This document shows, one piece after another, positions 24,223 to 40,914 of a DNA stretch of 64,000 nucleotides (positions are counted from its first letter, which is position 1; each line of letters starts with the position of its first letter). The translations under genes and the position numbers were made by a program. Source of the DNA: Citrus sinensis (Eukaryota > Streptophyta > Magnoliopsida > Sapindales > Rutaceae); NCBI RefSeq assembly GCF_022201045.2, contig NC_068559.1, positions 310,001-374,000 on the forward strand, read 5' to 3'. Under the pieces are notes generated by a model. That model ran no database searches, was not told the origin of the DNA, and worked only from the letters and a program-made list of their open reading frames with translations.

Positions 24223-24474
24223 AACGCTAATAAACCATATAGATTAATATCTTTCTTAGAATTTAAAACATAAGAGATACTGATTGAGGCATACATATAA
24301 TTCTTCTCTAATATGGAAGCCTTCGTTTTTTTTTTTTATACGGACATACTTTTAAATCATACGGTTTAAAAAAGTTAGTTTTTAAAATTATTAAATTACA
24401 AGACTTTATAGTTCATTAAAAAATAAACCTATTAAATTCCACAACTTAAGAGCGTGTTTGCATTAAAAAAAAAG

Positions 24475-24651
24475 AGTAATGATATAGTCACAAACTTTTG
24501 TACAAACTAATGTGGCATGGTAAAATTGTTGAATTAAATATCTCTTGGTCCACATGATTTATTTATATTATTCTATATTTTCATTCAATCAATGAATTAA
24601 TGTCATATCAATTTGTACAAGAATTTGTGACTGACTGACTGTATCATCACT
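24475..24651. mobile_element. Small foldback MITE
   Basis: A 177-bp element. The left arm 'agtaatgatatagtcacaaa' is inverted in the right arm, which ends 'gtatcatcact'. The right arm carries an extra 'gactgactgact' expansion. Non-coding. Confidence 0.7.
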
Positions 24652-24878
24652 AAAAAAATAAATAAAGGCTTTTGCTCTTGAGAATGACTCTATATATATA
24701 TATAATGATAATAATATAATGATATAATATATTATTATTACTATTATTATATTATTATATAATAATTATAATTATTTTAAAAAAGTTACTACATTACCAA
24801 ATTCATCCTACACATGATCGTGGTCAATATTAGTAGATTGTATCATTATAATTATAATGTGAAATTGAAAACAGTAAG

Positions 24879-25100
24879 TCAAATTTGAAAATAAATGTTT
24901 GGTATGACTTTTTGGCTTCTTCCTTGGACTTTTTCTACAAAGAGTAATAATAAAACAAATTATAAACAAGTGGACTTACAGAGTTCAAGTAACCCATCCT
25001 TTAAGTTTAGAAGCATTCATCCATCTTTCAAATCAATCTTGTACAAGCCTTAACGTGCACTCCGGACAACGTTAATGACAAGTTTTGCTAGCTGGGCTTT
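24879..25100. repeat. Duplicated upstream segment, copy 2
   Basis: Partner of 23549-23800, about 75-80% similar by eye over the shared blocks. Confidence 0.7.
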
Positions 25101-25844
25101 TTAGTTTTTGGGTGTAAAATGGAGGATTTAAATTGCTTGAGAAATAATTTGTACTAGATAAGGTGCAGAATAATAATATGGTTACTATCTAAGCCTACAA
25201 ATATGAGTAGATTGTATCATTGTGGTTTTTATTTATTTATTTATTTACTGAGCATTAATTTTATGATTAATTGCCTTGCATCAGTTTCAGGTGTCAATTG
25301 AAGTTAAAGCGGTTTACATTAAAACAAAATATTGTCAGTTTAGTTCTTAAATTCCAAATTATAAGAGAATTCAATGAACTTCAGCTACAATTGTAAAATA
25401 TATAATCACTCTTTTTTCTTTTTTCTAATCCCTGAGAAGTGAGAATGTTCCATGATATGAACGTCAAAAGCAATTCTTTGACCTTAATATGAAGTTGAAG
25501 GTTCAACAGTAGCTCGTTTTATTTCTTTCGAAGAATGTTGAAGTAAATGGAGGGGATGTTTCAATGCAACTTTTATATTAAATGCAGCACTGTAGCTAGA
25601 TGCATAGACTTTAACAATTTGTTTGAAGACTAAGCATATAATCTGTTGAAAAAAAACTCCTATATATGTTAACCAAAACATGAAATGAGGCCATTCAGTA
25701 CCCCTTTTTGGTCAAGTAATATATCACGTTGTTTTTAATTTAAGTCATGGAAATCTGGACTTCTTTTAAGGGGACAAATTAGAAACGTGTGTATTCCAAA
25801 TTCTAGGCTATTATAGTCAGATGCGGGTAATATCATAAAGGTTG
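25101..25844. other. AT-rich intergenic region
   Basis: Nothing recognised. Confidence 0.4.
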
Positions 25845-26425
25845 CAGTTGATTTTTTGGATATCTGAATCTACATAATAAATTTAAATATAGTTTAGAAT
25901 TCAATAAATTTACCTAAAAAATTAAATAAAATCCAATCATAATTTAACACCTAGAATAACATACAACAATAACATAAATTCACAAATAAAAATACACTAT
26001 AAATTCACAAATAAGAATACCGCAACATAAATCAAACATAAAAAATAATATAAATCCAAGTCTAACACCACCACAATTCCACAAATAAAGTCATCACAAC
26101 TCCACATAGATTCCATTTTAAACTATCACAAATGAAAACACCACCACAAATCCACATACATTTGATTTTTTTATTTAACTTATATATTTTTTAAATTTAA
26201 TTTTAATTTGATAAATTAATTAATTAAAAAAATTGCATGTTTGAATATGTTTTCAAATGCATTGCATCTGGATCTGGATCTGGATCTACATGGATCTTTG
26301 ATTTAACATCCGAATCCGCATTTCTTAATGTGTGGATCTAGATTTTTCTAGATCTATATCTTTCGAATCTTTGCTTTGTGCATCTAGTTCCGAATTTTTG
26401 TGCATCTAGGCGGAAACAAGATTTT
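25845..26425. mobile_element. Dispersed non-autonomous repeat, copy 2 of 3
   Basis: Same motif order as copies 1 and 3: a 'ggatatctgaatctac' start, 'acctagaataacatacaaca', many 'accacaaatccacat' strings, then 'catctggatctggatctgga' near the end. Boundaries approximate. Confidence 0.6.
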
Positions 26426-27269
26426 TTTTTTCCATTTCTACCTGCTGGATTTTATATTTAATTAAATTACTTGTTTCATCCCTCTTGTTGAAAAGAAAAT
26501 AGATTAAGTTCACATTTTTGTTCATTTACTATTCTACCACTCTTTATAGTTTTTAATGACATTTCTTGGAAGTTTAGTGCCAAAATTAAAGAGAAAAATG
26601 AAAAAAAAGGGTTTTATTCTCTTTAATTTTGGCGCTAAGGTACTTAAAAATGCCATAAAAGCTTATTAGGAGTGGTACAATAACAAATGAACAAAAAATG
26701 TAAACTTAAATCTACTTTCTTATAGTGGGAGGGATAAAATAATAATTAAAAAAATAGTGTGGTATGTAAGTGGTAAATATGAGATATAATAGGGATGAAA
26801 CATGAATTCTTTCTTTTTTGAAAAAAAAAACATGTTTTAATGTATTAACAAATTAAAAAATATATTGGCTCGGTATTTTAGTGCCATCCTCACTAGAGAG
26901 AATGTATCATTATGTAAATTATAGGATTTCAATTCAAAACTAGAATCAAATAAAAAAATTCAAATTATTCTTTATATTTCAATAATGTAAAGGTTCTCAA
27001 AATTTGAAATAAGTAACTTAATTTGGGACTCAAATACTAAGACTCTCTGTTACTCTTCGATGACACATTTAAGGGAAGCAACATAGATTCTTTTTCAAAG
27101 TGTTTTTTTAATTTTAACTTAACCGAATGACAATCAAATCTCCTTTTTGCCCACGTGATTAGATTCTAATCCCAGATCTTGTTTCCTATATATCCAAATA
27201 ATCTAATTTTTTTTTTTTTTTGTCTCACAACGAGACAAATAATAATGACATCGTAACTCAAATTGAAGA

Positions 27270-28400
27270 TTCCCCTCCCAAGACAACCAAGCGCTGATCA
27301 GACTCTACGGCATTTTGACAAGAAAGGAAATTATTCAATGAAAAGTGGGTACCAAGTGGCTTTAAAGTTTACATTTCCTGACCAAGCCAGCATCTCAAAC
27401 AAACCATAGTCTCCATGGAAAGCAAACTGGTCTTTGGAACTTCCAGAAAAGATGAAGATGTTCATGTGAAGAGCAGCAAGGAATCTGTTACCTACTGCTC
27501 AAAACCTTTGGAAGAAGAAAGTCGTTCCAAGCCCACGGTGTCAGAGATGTAGAAGAACAAAGGAGTCCATTTTACATGCACTTATTAGTTGCAAAGTTTC
27601 TGAAAATTTTGGAGATTAACCCCTTTTGAAGAACATGTCAGGCTTCTGGAGGGTAGCATTATGCTGTTTGGCATGCAAGAAGCAAGTCAGATATGGAGCT
27701 GATGGTTGCCATTTATTGGGCTATTTGGCACGCAAGGAACCTTCTTATCTATGAAAAAAAGAAGGAAGATTCCCGATTATTAGCTGCTAAAGCAGATGCT
27801 GTAGTGCATTCTTACAAAAAGATCCAGCTGCCACAATTACAGACATCGTTGAAGGAAAAGTCTAATGTAAATACCTAAGGGCGACGCCCCGCCAGCAGGT
27901 TGTTTTAAGATAAATGTGGATGCATCAGTTGTGGTTGAGCAGATTAGAGCTGATTTGGATGCTGTGATTAGAGATTCTAGAGCCAAAGTGATACCAGCGG
28001 CTATGCAACCTTCCGAGTTTCGGATGGAGGTAGTATATATATGAGGTTGCAGAAGCTGCAAGACTTGGGGTTGAAACTGCAGAAAGGGTGGGATGTTGGC
28101 CCTCGATCATAGAAGCTGATTCACAGGAGATTGCAGACCTGTTTTGAACAAGAAAAGTACACGAATGGAATTCTTTTAGGTTATATCTGATATGCAATCT
28201 TGTATTAGAAGGCAGCAACAAATCTCAATTCACTATACTCCAAGAGCCAGCAGTGTAATAGCTCACACGTCACAACTTAGCTAGACTAGCTTTGGACCAA
28301 TCTGAAATTATATTTTGGGTGAATAACATTCCAACCCACCTTTTGTATTTTTTCACTAATTGAATGCTTAAAAGTGATACCTTATTGTAAAAAAAATAAA
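27270..28400 (+). pseudogene. LINE (L1-type) 3' end, degenerate: zf-RVT and RNase H remnants
   Basis: Translated in pieces, the plus strand reads WHFDKKGNYSMKSGYQVAL, then LELPEKMKMF and CQRCRRTKESILHAL. This is the zinc-binding region that follows reverse transcriptase in plant LINEs. ELMVAIYWAIWHARNLLIYE follows, then PKGDAPPAGCFKINVDAS and later GCWPSIIEADS, which are RNase H (RVT_3) motifs. Several stops and frame changes break it, and the reverse transcriptase core is absent, so this is a 5'-truncated dead copy. An A-rich tail follows at about 28389-28408. Confidence 0.85.
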
Positions 28401-28842
28401 TAAAAATCAAAATGTTACCTTTTTAACCTCAAATCTTTAAATGAAAAAACAAATGATGTTGGTGATTGTGCCTATAGAGTGATAAGGTATTCAATTTAAA
28501 AAAAAAAACAAACTTATTAGGTCAAGGAACTATCCTAATTATAAAGTTAAGTGATTATCTTATATTAATTAATATGAGATAAATGAATGTTGTCGCAAGA
28601 GAGATAAAAAAAAAAGAGGCTAGTAGTTTTCACACAACTCTAAGCAATGAAAATAAAAAAACTGATTTTTTTTTCAGCTATAATATTCATTGCATTATAA
28701 TGCTCTGATAGTACTAGGTTCTGATGTTTGAGTTACATCAAGACCTAGAATCAATGGATATCAATACATCACAAGACATTACAAAGGTTGTTATAACAAC
28801 CTGACACTGCAGTTTGTCTTCTTGTCTTCAGTTGCTCAGTCT

Positions 28843-29700
28843 CAGGGTCGGCTTTACAGTATTAGGGGCTTTAGGCGAACTTTTTCTTTTTTTTTATGAG
28901 GCCTTTTTTATTTAGTAATTTCAATACTCAATGAAACAATAAAGAACTGAAAATCCATTTCAGTTTTAATTCTTAAATTTCAACAAATAATCAAAAAGAT
29001 TCTAAAAATTTTCAAAAACAAAATCTAAAATTTACCATTAGAAATTATACAAAAAGAAGCAAATGAATAAATGAGAACAATACTATTTTCAAATAGAATA
29101 TTTAGAATGGTAGCACATAAAAAGTTAAAATCATGAATTGATGGTTAGATAATGGATATGGACTTTCTATTTCAAGTAACTAATTTTTTCTTTTTCTTTT
29201 TTGAATGAATTAATGCATGTAATAATCTTCATTGTCGAGAAGAGAACAAGAAATTTTTCATCTATAATTTTCTAGATTATAAGATTTTTAGTAGAAATTA
29301 AAAGGAATACTCAAAGTCAAAGATTCCAATGTTGAATAATTGAGCTTTTTTAAGAAGTTGAAAAGATAAAAAATATACTTATTTTTATTAGAAAAACTAA
29401 TAATGAATAAATTAATGGTTAGAGAATATTATTAATTATATCTCTTTAACAATAAGATAACCAATTATAGGTTTTTTTATTAAAAAATAATTATTAATAA
29501 TTATAGGATAATTATTAATAATTATAGGATAATTATTAATTATTATAGGATAATTATTAATTAGAGATATGTCTAATAGGCTTTTCTACCACACCTATAA
29601 TTTTTTTAAAAGATTTTATTAACTAGAGAATTATTATTAATACCAAAACACTGAGGCCTTAGGTGACCGCCTTGCTCGCTTATACTTAAAGCCACCCATG
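28843..29700. mobile_element. Non-autonomous hAT-type transposon with 8-bp target duplication
   Basis: The left end CAGGGTCGGCTTTA matches the inverse of the right end (CATGGGTGGCTTTAA). An exact 8-bp duplication CTCAGTCT flanks it at 28835-28842 and 29701-29708. An 8-bp target site and CA-starting terminal repeats are established features of hAT elements. The 858-bp interior is AT-rich and non-coding, with a short tandem array at 29485-29565. Confidence 0.9.
29485..29565. repeat. Tandem repeat inside the hAT element
   Basis: Three to four units of 'ataattattaataattatag' plus 'g'. Confidence 0.75.
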
Positions 29701-29708
29701 CTCAGTCT

Positions 29709-30952
29709 TGTCTTTAACTAGTTGTAATAGCTCGCTCCTTCAACTTGATTACCATCCAATTCTGACCTTTAATGCTTCTAGCCGTCCAACGACTGATATT
29801 CAAATATCAGATGGCCTGCTTAATTCAAAGGATTCATGAGTTCCTGCCAATGCCTTCATTGAGGTATATTATCAAACAATTCTGCAACAACCTCAGACAC
29901 ATTTATTTTAACTAGGAGATGGAAGGATATTTCGTCGTCATGATAAATTTCTGGGGGCAAACATTAATTGAGCATGGGTGACTTTATAAGTAAAATTGTT
30001 TTCGTAGCTTAACATTAACAAAGAGAAACTATGGCTTATTCAATCCACCAAATTTTGTCTGATATTTTCTTTGACTTTAGCTTGTCCATTCTGTGGCCAC
30101 CCTCCTTTACTCATCCCGTTCCAGGTCTGCTCTCTTTATTAATTATATAATTCCTATACAATTCTTGTAAGCAAATTTTATTTATTTTGTCCATTTCCGC
30201 ACATTTTCCTATAACTTGTAGTTTGCAAGAAAATGTGTAATAGATCCCTTAACTTTTTCCAGGCATCAACAGTATTTAGAAGATTGATACCACACTGCTA
30301 GTAGTAATTATTTTTGTTAGGATTTTGACATATATCCTTTATCAAAATTTTAGCTAGTCTTCCCTGTATTCATTATTTTCCCTATTCTACAAGGATTTTG
30401 TCTAGTATGAGGGCTCAGTAGTTTATTACGTGTGGATCTCATGGAAATATGTGAGATATTATGTGGTAAGCTTGACTTGGTCTGTGTCATTATATGGAGC
30501 AAGTCTTAAAGAGTTTCAATTTAAAAAGACCGCTTCGTCACCAAGAAAATCAACTATATATTTGAGCAATCATTGGCTTTTGAGGAAGGGGATCCTAGTC
30601 AACCAAACAAACTCAACCATCACATGAAACTGGCATATAAAACAGATGGAAGATTAATTAAACATTCTTCATCAGACTGATCCATTTGCTTCCCACTTAA
30701 AAAAAGAATTAACAATGGAGAAATTTAAAATTTATATCTTATATATGCAATCAAGAAATTTCATATGATACTAAGCTACTAACGTAAATAATGCCTTTTT
30801 CATTGTTCTTAAAGGATTTAGGCAAGACTTCTGACTTCGATATTTATTTCATCATCATTAGATTAACCTGTACTCATAGCTAGTAGTTTTCTCTCTCTTT
30901 TTTCCCAGTAAAACTCAGTCGGGGTTTTATGCAAAATAAATTTAATCAACAA
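29709..30952. other. Intergenic region, no gene recognised
   Basis: No supported frame or repeat boundary. Confidence 0.4.
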
Positions 30953-31328
30953 TCACATTGCTTTCAGCCCTTGAACTGGTGAAATCTCGTCAAGTTCTGG
31001 TAATTTGTCGCGTCCCGGATCGTCTTCAATACGATAAATTTTGCTCCGGTCAACGGCCAATACACCTTGAACTCCTGCATGGGTGAATTTCAATTTGAGT
31101 GTGTGTATATATATATGCATAGATGGAAAATGGATAAATTAATTAAGAAAAGAAAATGACTTCATTTTCATGTGCAAAATTAATTAATAATATTAATCAT
31201 ACATAGAGTCTTTCTCTAGCACATTCAGGATTTTATAAATTGTAAAAAGCTCTTAAAACATTGTAATCTGATTTTTCAATTGTTTTCAATGTTGTCAGAT
31301 TTTTTACAATATTGTTATACTCCAAATT

Positions 31329-31332
<4 letters not shown>

Positions 31333-31366
<34 letters not shown>
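31333..31366. repeat. (AT)n microsatellite in I9-gene intron 3
   Basis: About 17 AT units just downstream of the exon 3 donor. Confidence 0.9.
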
Positions 31367-31369
<3 letters not shown>

Positions 31370-31444
31370 GGATCATACTTTGTAGCTTTTCTGCCTCATT
31401 TACAGTGAGTCTGGCTGCAAATCTTGAACCGAGGTTATTGTAAC

Positions 31445-32227
31445 TGTTAGTGCAAATTTTGTCCCAACTTATGATGGTGAGTTCATTCTTTGGGCTGATC
31501 TTTATGGGCCTTTGTATATACTCTTCTGAGTCCGCTTCCTTAGGCAATCAAAAGGTCCTTGTCCTGTGATACTCTACAAACATAAGAAAATTATTAGAGG
31601 GCCGGCTTTGCCGGCGTATACCCTCCGACGGTCAAGTCAGTCATCGGACTTTTGAAAATATGAATTTAGAAAGAGAAAGATTAGAGGGAGAAAGTTAGCA
31701 TTTTTCCCTTTTGAGTCTCTTTTTTGTCTTATCTTTTGATGTGAATGAAAGACATATTTATCGACCAAACTGATTTGACTTGGGTCCTAGTTATTTTGAT
31801 GACAAATGTCATTGTTCTTGTGACATTTGACAACACTTGTCCTCTAGTGCCCATGTGGATTGACACATGGATATACAAACTTGTCTACAAATTAGAGGAA
31901 TGAATGTTTTATCCTTAGGTTATTTTTACTAAGACCTTGGGATCATAAGAACCTTCAAACTTAGGAGGTTTGTCCTAGGGTAAGAGCCTAGAACCTCAGC
32001 ACATTTTAAACTTTAAATCCTTACCACCTAGTTGATTTATCCTAGGTGATTTGTCTTAGGATAGGAATCTAGGACCTTGGCTCCTTTTGGGTTTTGAAAC
32101 CTTGTTACTTAGGAGGATCATTCTAGGTCATTTGTCCACCACTTCGTGGGCTTAATTGGGAGGAAATCTATTAGATTGGCCTTATTTATTTGGGCCTTAT
32201 TAGACTTATTTTAATTTTGGTCCAACA
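31445..32227. mobile_element. Solo LTR (783 bp) with 5-bp target duplication GTAAC
   Basis: Starts TGTTAGTGC and ends GGTCCAACA, flanked by GTAAC at 31440-31444 and 32228-32232. The interior has 'ccctccgacggtcaagtcag', a string common in plant LTRs, and no coding region. TG...CA ends with a 5-bp duplication are the retrotransposon signature. Without internal sequence it is a solo LTR. Disregarding it rejoins an open I9 exon in frame. Confidence 0.88.
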
Positions 32228-32618
32228 GTAACTGTACACAAGAGATTCAGATGGAGTGCTGTACATTCCCACATGCCATTTGAGACAACATCAGTATGGG
32301 TTAGAATCTAATGGCAATTTACAACAATTAATGAATTTAATTAAATATATGAAATTAAAACTTAGATGCCCTCAAGAACCTTGTCAAGAATTTGAAGATA
32401 AGCATTCCTTGTAGATCCTATAGAGGAGTCCAATGACACTATGTACACCTGCATTTATACATATGTATAATTGAAACGAATCAACAAGTGATCAGAACAG
32501 AGCATCATAAATTTGATGATGAACTTGCCTTTCTTAAGCCATTGTTCTCTGCATGGCACAGCAGAATGCCCAGAAATGTGAGGGTGATCGCTAATATTGG
32601 CAGCAGTAATTTTGCCAT

Positions 32619-35001
32619 TCTGTTTCTTCTGCAGAATAGATTTTTTATATAGCCTCAATTTGCAGAAGGAGCCAGCCATTCAGGAAGGGGAAGTATTTAA
32701 AAAATTCCTTGGAAGTTATTCCATGGCTTTCTTAATAAATTTATTTGTAGCATTTATTAATGACTCGGGTTTATTTAATAAATTTTCAGTTTTTTTCCCC
32801 TCTTTCAATAAGGTTACTTTTTTTTTCCTTGTCAAACCTCCCCGAATAAATCACTGACGTTTTAATGAAACGGAGGAAAAGAATTTGCACTACCCGCAGA
32901 AATCATATACGAGATATATATAATTATTTGTTTACATTATAATTTTAGGGAGATCTCTTATTAAAATCAATATATATCACTTACTTCTTACTGTTTTTAT
33001 AATATTCAAAACCCTCTAACATTTAAATTTTAAAGGAAAAAAGAGGTAAATAGGTAATTCGGTTGATAATTTATCATAAGAATATTAAATACTTTTTTAT
33101 TATAAGAAAATGGTTAAATTAAAAAAAGTACAAGAAAAATATCTTCTTGTTAATTTTTTATTCACACCGAAACATGTATTTCTAATTTGTAATACTTAAA
33201 TTTTTTAATTCAATTTACGTCTATATGATTTTTTAATTTATAATAAATATTAATAAAAGTGTATTTGAAGATAAGAATAATACTATAAAATTATGCCGCC
33301 AGGAGATTATTGGCTATTAAAAAATAATAAGAAGATAAGTGGAATATATTAATTTTAGTAGAAGAGAAACTGACAATCTCCCTATAATCTTATCTGAAGC
33401 CAAACTAGTGATGCAATGATAAAAAATAGTTGCAGTAAATGTTTTGTTGCACCTAAAGAACGCAAAAGCATATATAGGTTATTCATTCATATGTATAATG
33501 CATAGTCTTTGCTAGAATGTTTTTATATTTTAATTAAATGTGGATTTGAGATTTGATTACATAGCCTAGTTATAATTAATTATTATTTAAAAAAAAACAT
33601 AATTGCTTCCATTGATTAGTTTATCTCCAATAGTTGAATCGAATTCCTTACATGATTACTCAATTGTTGAGAGGACAACATAATATTACTTATTTTAAAT
33701 TAGGAATGGCACTAGTTTGGATCGGTTCAGTCTTGGAATAAATTGAAATTTCCTGTTCAGTTTAGTTTGGGAATTTCAAAATATCAGTTTAGAAATTTTC
33801 ATTTGGTTCAATTTTGGTATTAATCCATTTAGTTTTTTTTTAAATTATAAAACACCAAGTCGAAACCAAAAAAAAAAAATAAATCAGATTTTTTCTTGAG
33901 GTTTGGGTCGGTTTGGCCCACCCCTAAACACCACGTGGCATTTTTTATTTAAAAATTATTTTTTCAAAATTTTTAGTTCAATTTTAAAATTAAAAACCAA
34001 ACTAGAATATTTGATTTTATACTTACTTAGAATATTTAGTTTTTTCTAAGAAAAAATCAACCCTAAAAATCGAACCGATAATTTTTTTGATCCGGTTCAG
34101 TTCTCTCACCCCTATTTTAAATCATTCCAAAAGTGCAGCGTATATTTTTACTTGAACAAGATTTCAAAAGTGGCCATGTTTCTAAAAATTGTAATCAAGC
34201 GGGTGATGCTTTAAGTAAATATACTCTTAATTGTTATGATTGTAAATTAATTTTATGAGGTGCCACGTGAAAATTATTTATATTAACTTTTGGCTTCTTC
34301 CTTCTTTTTTGTCCTTATTTAATTCTTATTAAGTTTATCGACTACCAATCTAACATGGTCTGAATTGGTGGAAGTGGAAATACCCATTTCTTGCTTGTTT
34401 AATGTTAACAATTTAACCAAGATTCATTCACTTGATGCGAGATTAATCGTGTTCACTTTATTTCTTTAATATTACATATGTATATAAAATTATATTTGTT
34501 ACATGTGGTGACTGTAAGACAACTTTCATGATCAGACTATGTGATCCATTAGCTTCTGGGTAAAGTAAAACGACAAGCATTCGATAAATTTAATTTTGCT
34601 ACCGTTTAAAACAATAAAACCCGGCCCCAGTTATTTATTACATGAACAATTAAATTGCTTGCAGGTCACGCGTCGGCTGTAACTGGTAGGGATGGGTGTT
34701 TGGATCGGGTTAACCCGAACCTAACTGAACCCAAAATAGTATTTTCCTGGAAATAAAAAAGAGGCAACAAATTCAATATCATAGCAGTTTTTTGTCTGTA
34801 AAACTAATACCAAACATGGTAAATAAAATGCTGATCTCAATATCATGGTAATTTTATAGACTTGAAAGGGTAAAGTTCTTTGCTCCAGTCTGTTTTCTTG
34901 GAAGGGAAAAAGGGACTCCATTGCTTTCTTATTCAATAAATTGAAGAAATTTCAAAGTCGTCACCACAGTTTGCAATTAAAAAACAAAAAGCAAAATCTA
35001 G
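32619..35001. other. Intergenic region between the I9 gene and subtilase 1
   Basis: AT-rich. Near 33700-34110 there are 'ggatcggttcag' and inverse 'ccggttcagttctctcaccc' strings that may be ends of an old transposon. No gene supported. Confidence 0.45.
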
Positions 35002-39449
<4,448 letters not shown>

Positions 39450-39522
39450 TTTAGGTTCTCTTAAGATCTGCAGGTTACAATTAATGAATATTAACTTATG
39501 CACTAACCAAAGAAATGAAGTT

Positions 39523-39540
39523 CGTATTATATATATATAA
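39523..39540 (-). promoter_or_regulatory. Probable TATA region of subtilase 1
   Basis: TTATATATATATAATA on minus, about 75-90 bases upstream of the ATG. Sequence and spacing suit a core promoter, but AT repeats are common here. Confidence 0.4.
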
Positions 39541-40914
39541 GTCAAGGTTCGCGTATATCACATCAAAACCCCTATTGTGAAGCTCGCCAACAAAGCCGGT
39601 CCGTACATTAGCCGGCATTGTCATCTAAAAATTTTGTGTTTTAAAGCAAATTTCAAAATCAATTTCATCATAAACCTACACATCCTTGCTAATTGACAAA
39701 AAGGGAAAAAAAAAAAAATTCGTACTTCGGGTAACATAGCATATTGGATGTACAAATTTCCTTTCTCCAAAACTTCTGTTTCCATCCTATTGTTTCATAA
39801 GTGAACATCCAAAGTCCAAACTCCATTCCTTTTATTTGGTTTCGAAAAAAAAGATAGTAATATACTGTAACATATACAAAGACTATTGCATTATGAACTT
39901 AGATCTAGTATTGACCTAAGATATGTACTAATCTTTGAAGATCTTGTGCCAATAAGCACCAATCACATTAGTGTAAAAAGTTAAGCACTGACTTTGAATT
40001 CAAAACATTGTCTACCAGAATTAATGTATAATATAATGTTGTTTATCTGCATCAAAATATACAACATTAAGCAGTAAAAGAGGATCTATTTGTCCTTTAG
40101 AAAAATAGTAAGAGTTTAACGATATATTTTTAAAAAGGCCTGTCTAGTTATTCATTGAGTTAAATGTTAAGAGTTTGGGTGTCATTTTTCATCTTAAAAA
40201 ATATTAATAATATATTAACAATTAATTAATTGAAGAGTTCTTCTTTCAAAAAAGTTATTCCCTTAATTATTGCTTCTAATGTAACTTTTAAGTGACGAGT
40301 ATTTCATGTTTTAGAATACCAATTTAAGACCAAATTAACCATGCTAATTCACAAAGGAGAATTGTTAATTATCGCTATTTATTTTAATTTTTATTGATTA
40401 TATACTGTAAAAATCGTCACAGTTTATTTCCTATGTGCACAGCCACAGGACTATATTGTTGAGAATCAAATAAAACGACATTGAATGAAGTTTTCAAAGA
40501 CGTAATCCGCACTTGTCAAAGGGATAATCTGCACTTGTCAAAGATACGATCCACGTCGAACGGATTGACACATTTCCTTCCGTATTCACATATGTAAACT
40601 TTGAAAAAAATGTAATCTCTGCATCTATAAATAACTCTCAATATATAATATTTTAATTTAAGAAATGAAAACAAGTTTCTTCGTATATAACCAACAGGAC
40701 GGAAATTAAGATTCTTTTGAATATCTAATGTTTCTCCATTGGGTGCAACGAAAACCTCTTTGTTACACTTTTGTGCATTTTCCAGCAAAAAAACAAAAAA
40801 AAAGTATAGTATTCGCCGAATAGCCAGCACAAGTGCGGCAGCTGTCACTGTGACTTAGAATAAAGAAACGATGAAGTGAAAATGTATCTTCAAATTTTAA
40901 GATAGAATATAAGC
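39541..40914. other. Intergenic region between subtilase 1 and the pseudogene
   Basis: AT-rich. A 330-base minus frame at 40516-40848 has no recognisable similarity and is probably chance. Confidence 0.4.

Larger units (their letters stand above)
30953..32618 (-). pseudogene. Stand-alone subtilisin propeptide (I9) gene, broken by a solo LTR
   Basis: Exon 1 (32529-32618) encodes a signal peptide, MAKLLLPILAITLTFL, ending ENNGLRK with a GC-type donor (AAG|GCAAGT). Exon 2 (about 32369-32448) reads VYIVSLDSSIGSTRNAYLQI, ending LDKVLEG. Exon 3 (31379-31439 plus 32228-32258) gives ESLVYSYNNLGSRFAARLTV and then NEAEKL once the 783-bp LTR at 31445-32227 is disregarded. Exon 4 (30953-31074) reads VQGVLAVDRSKIYRIEDD, then a polar tail to a stop. 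This is an Inhibitor_I9 propeptide with no protease domain, like Arabidopsis SPI-1-type subtilase inhibitors. Besides the LTR, the expected phase-2 splice site after exon 2 shows CA instead of GT. It lies 2.4 kb from the subtilase cluster on the same strand. Loss of function is likely but unproven. Confidence 0.7.

Noticed and set aside
29485-29565. Regular repeats considered as a CRISPR-like array
   Set aside because: Units are directly adjacent with no spacers, AT-only and inside a hAT element in a plant genome; an ordinary tandem repeat.
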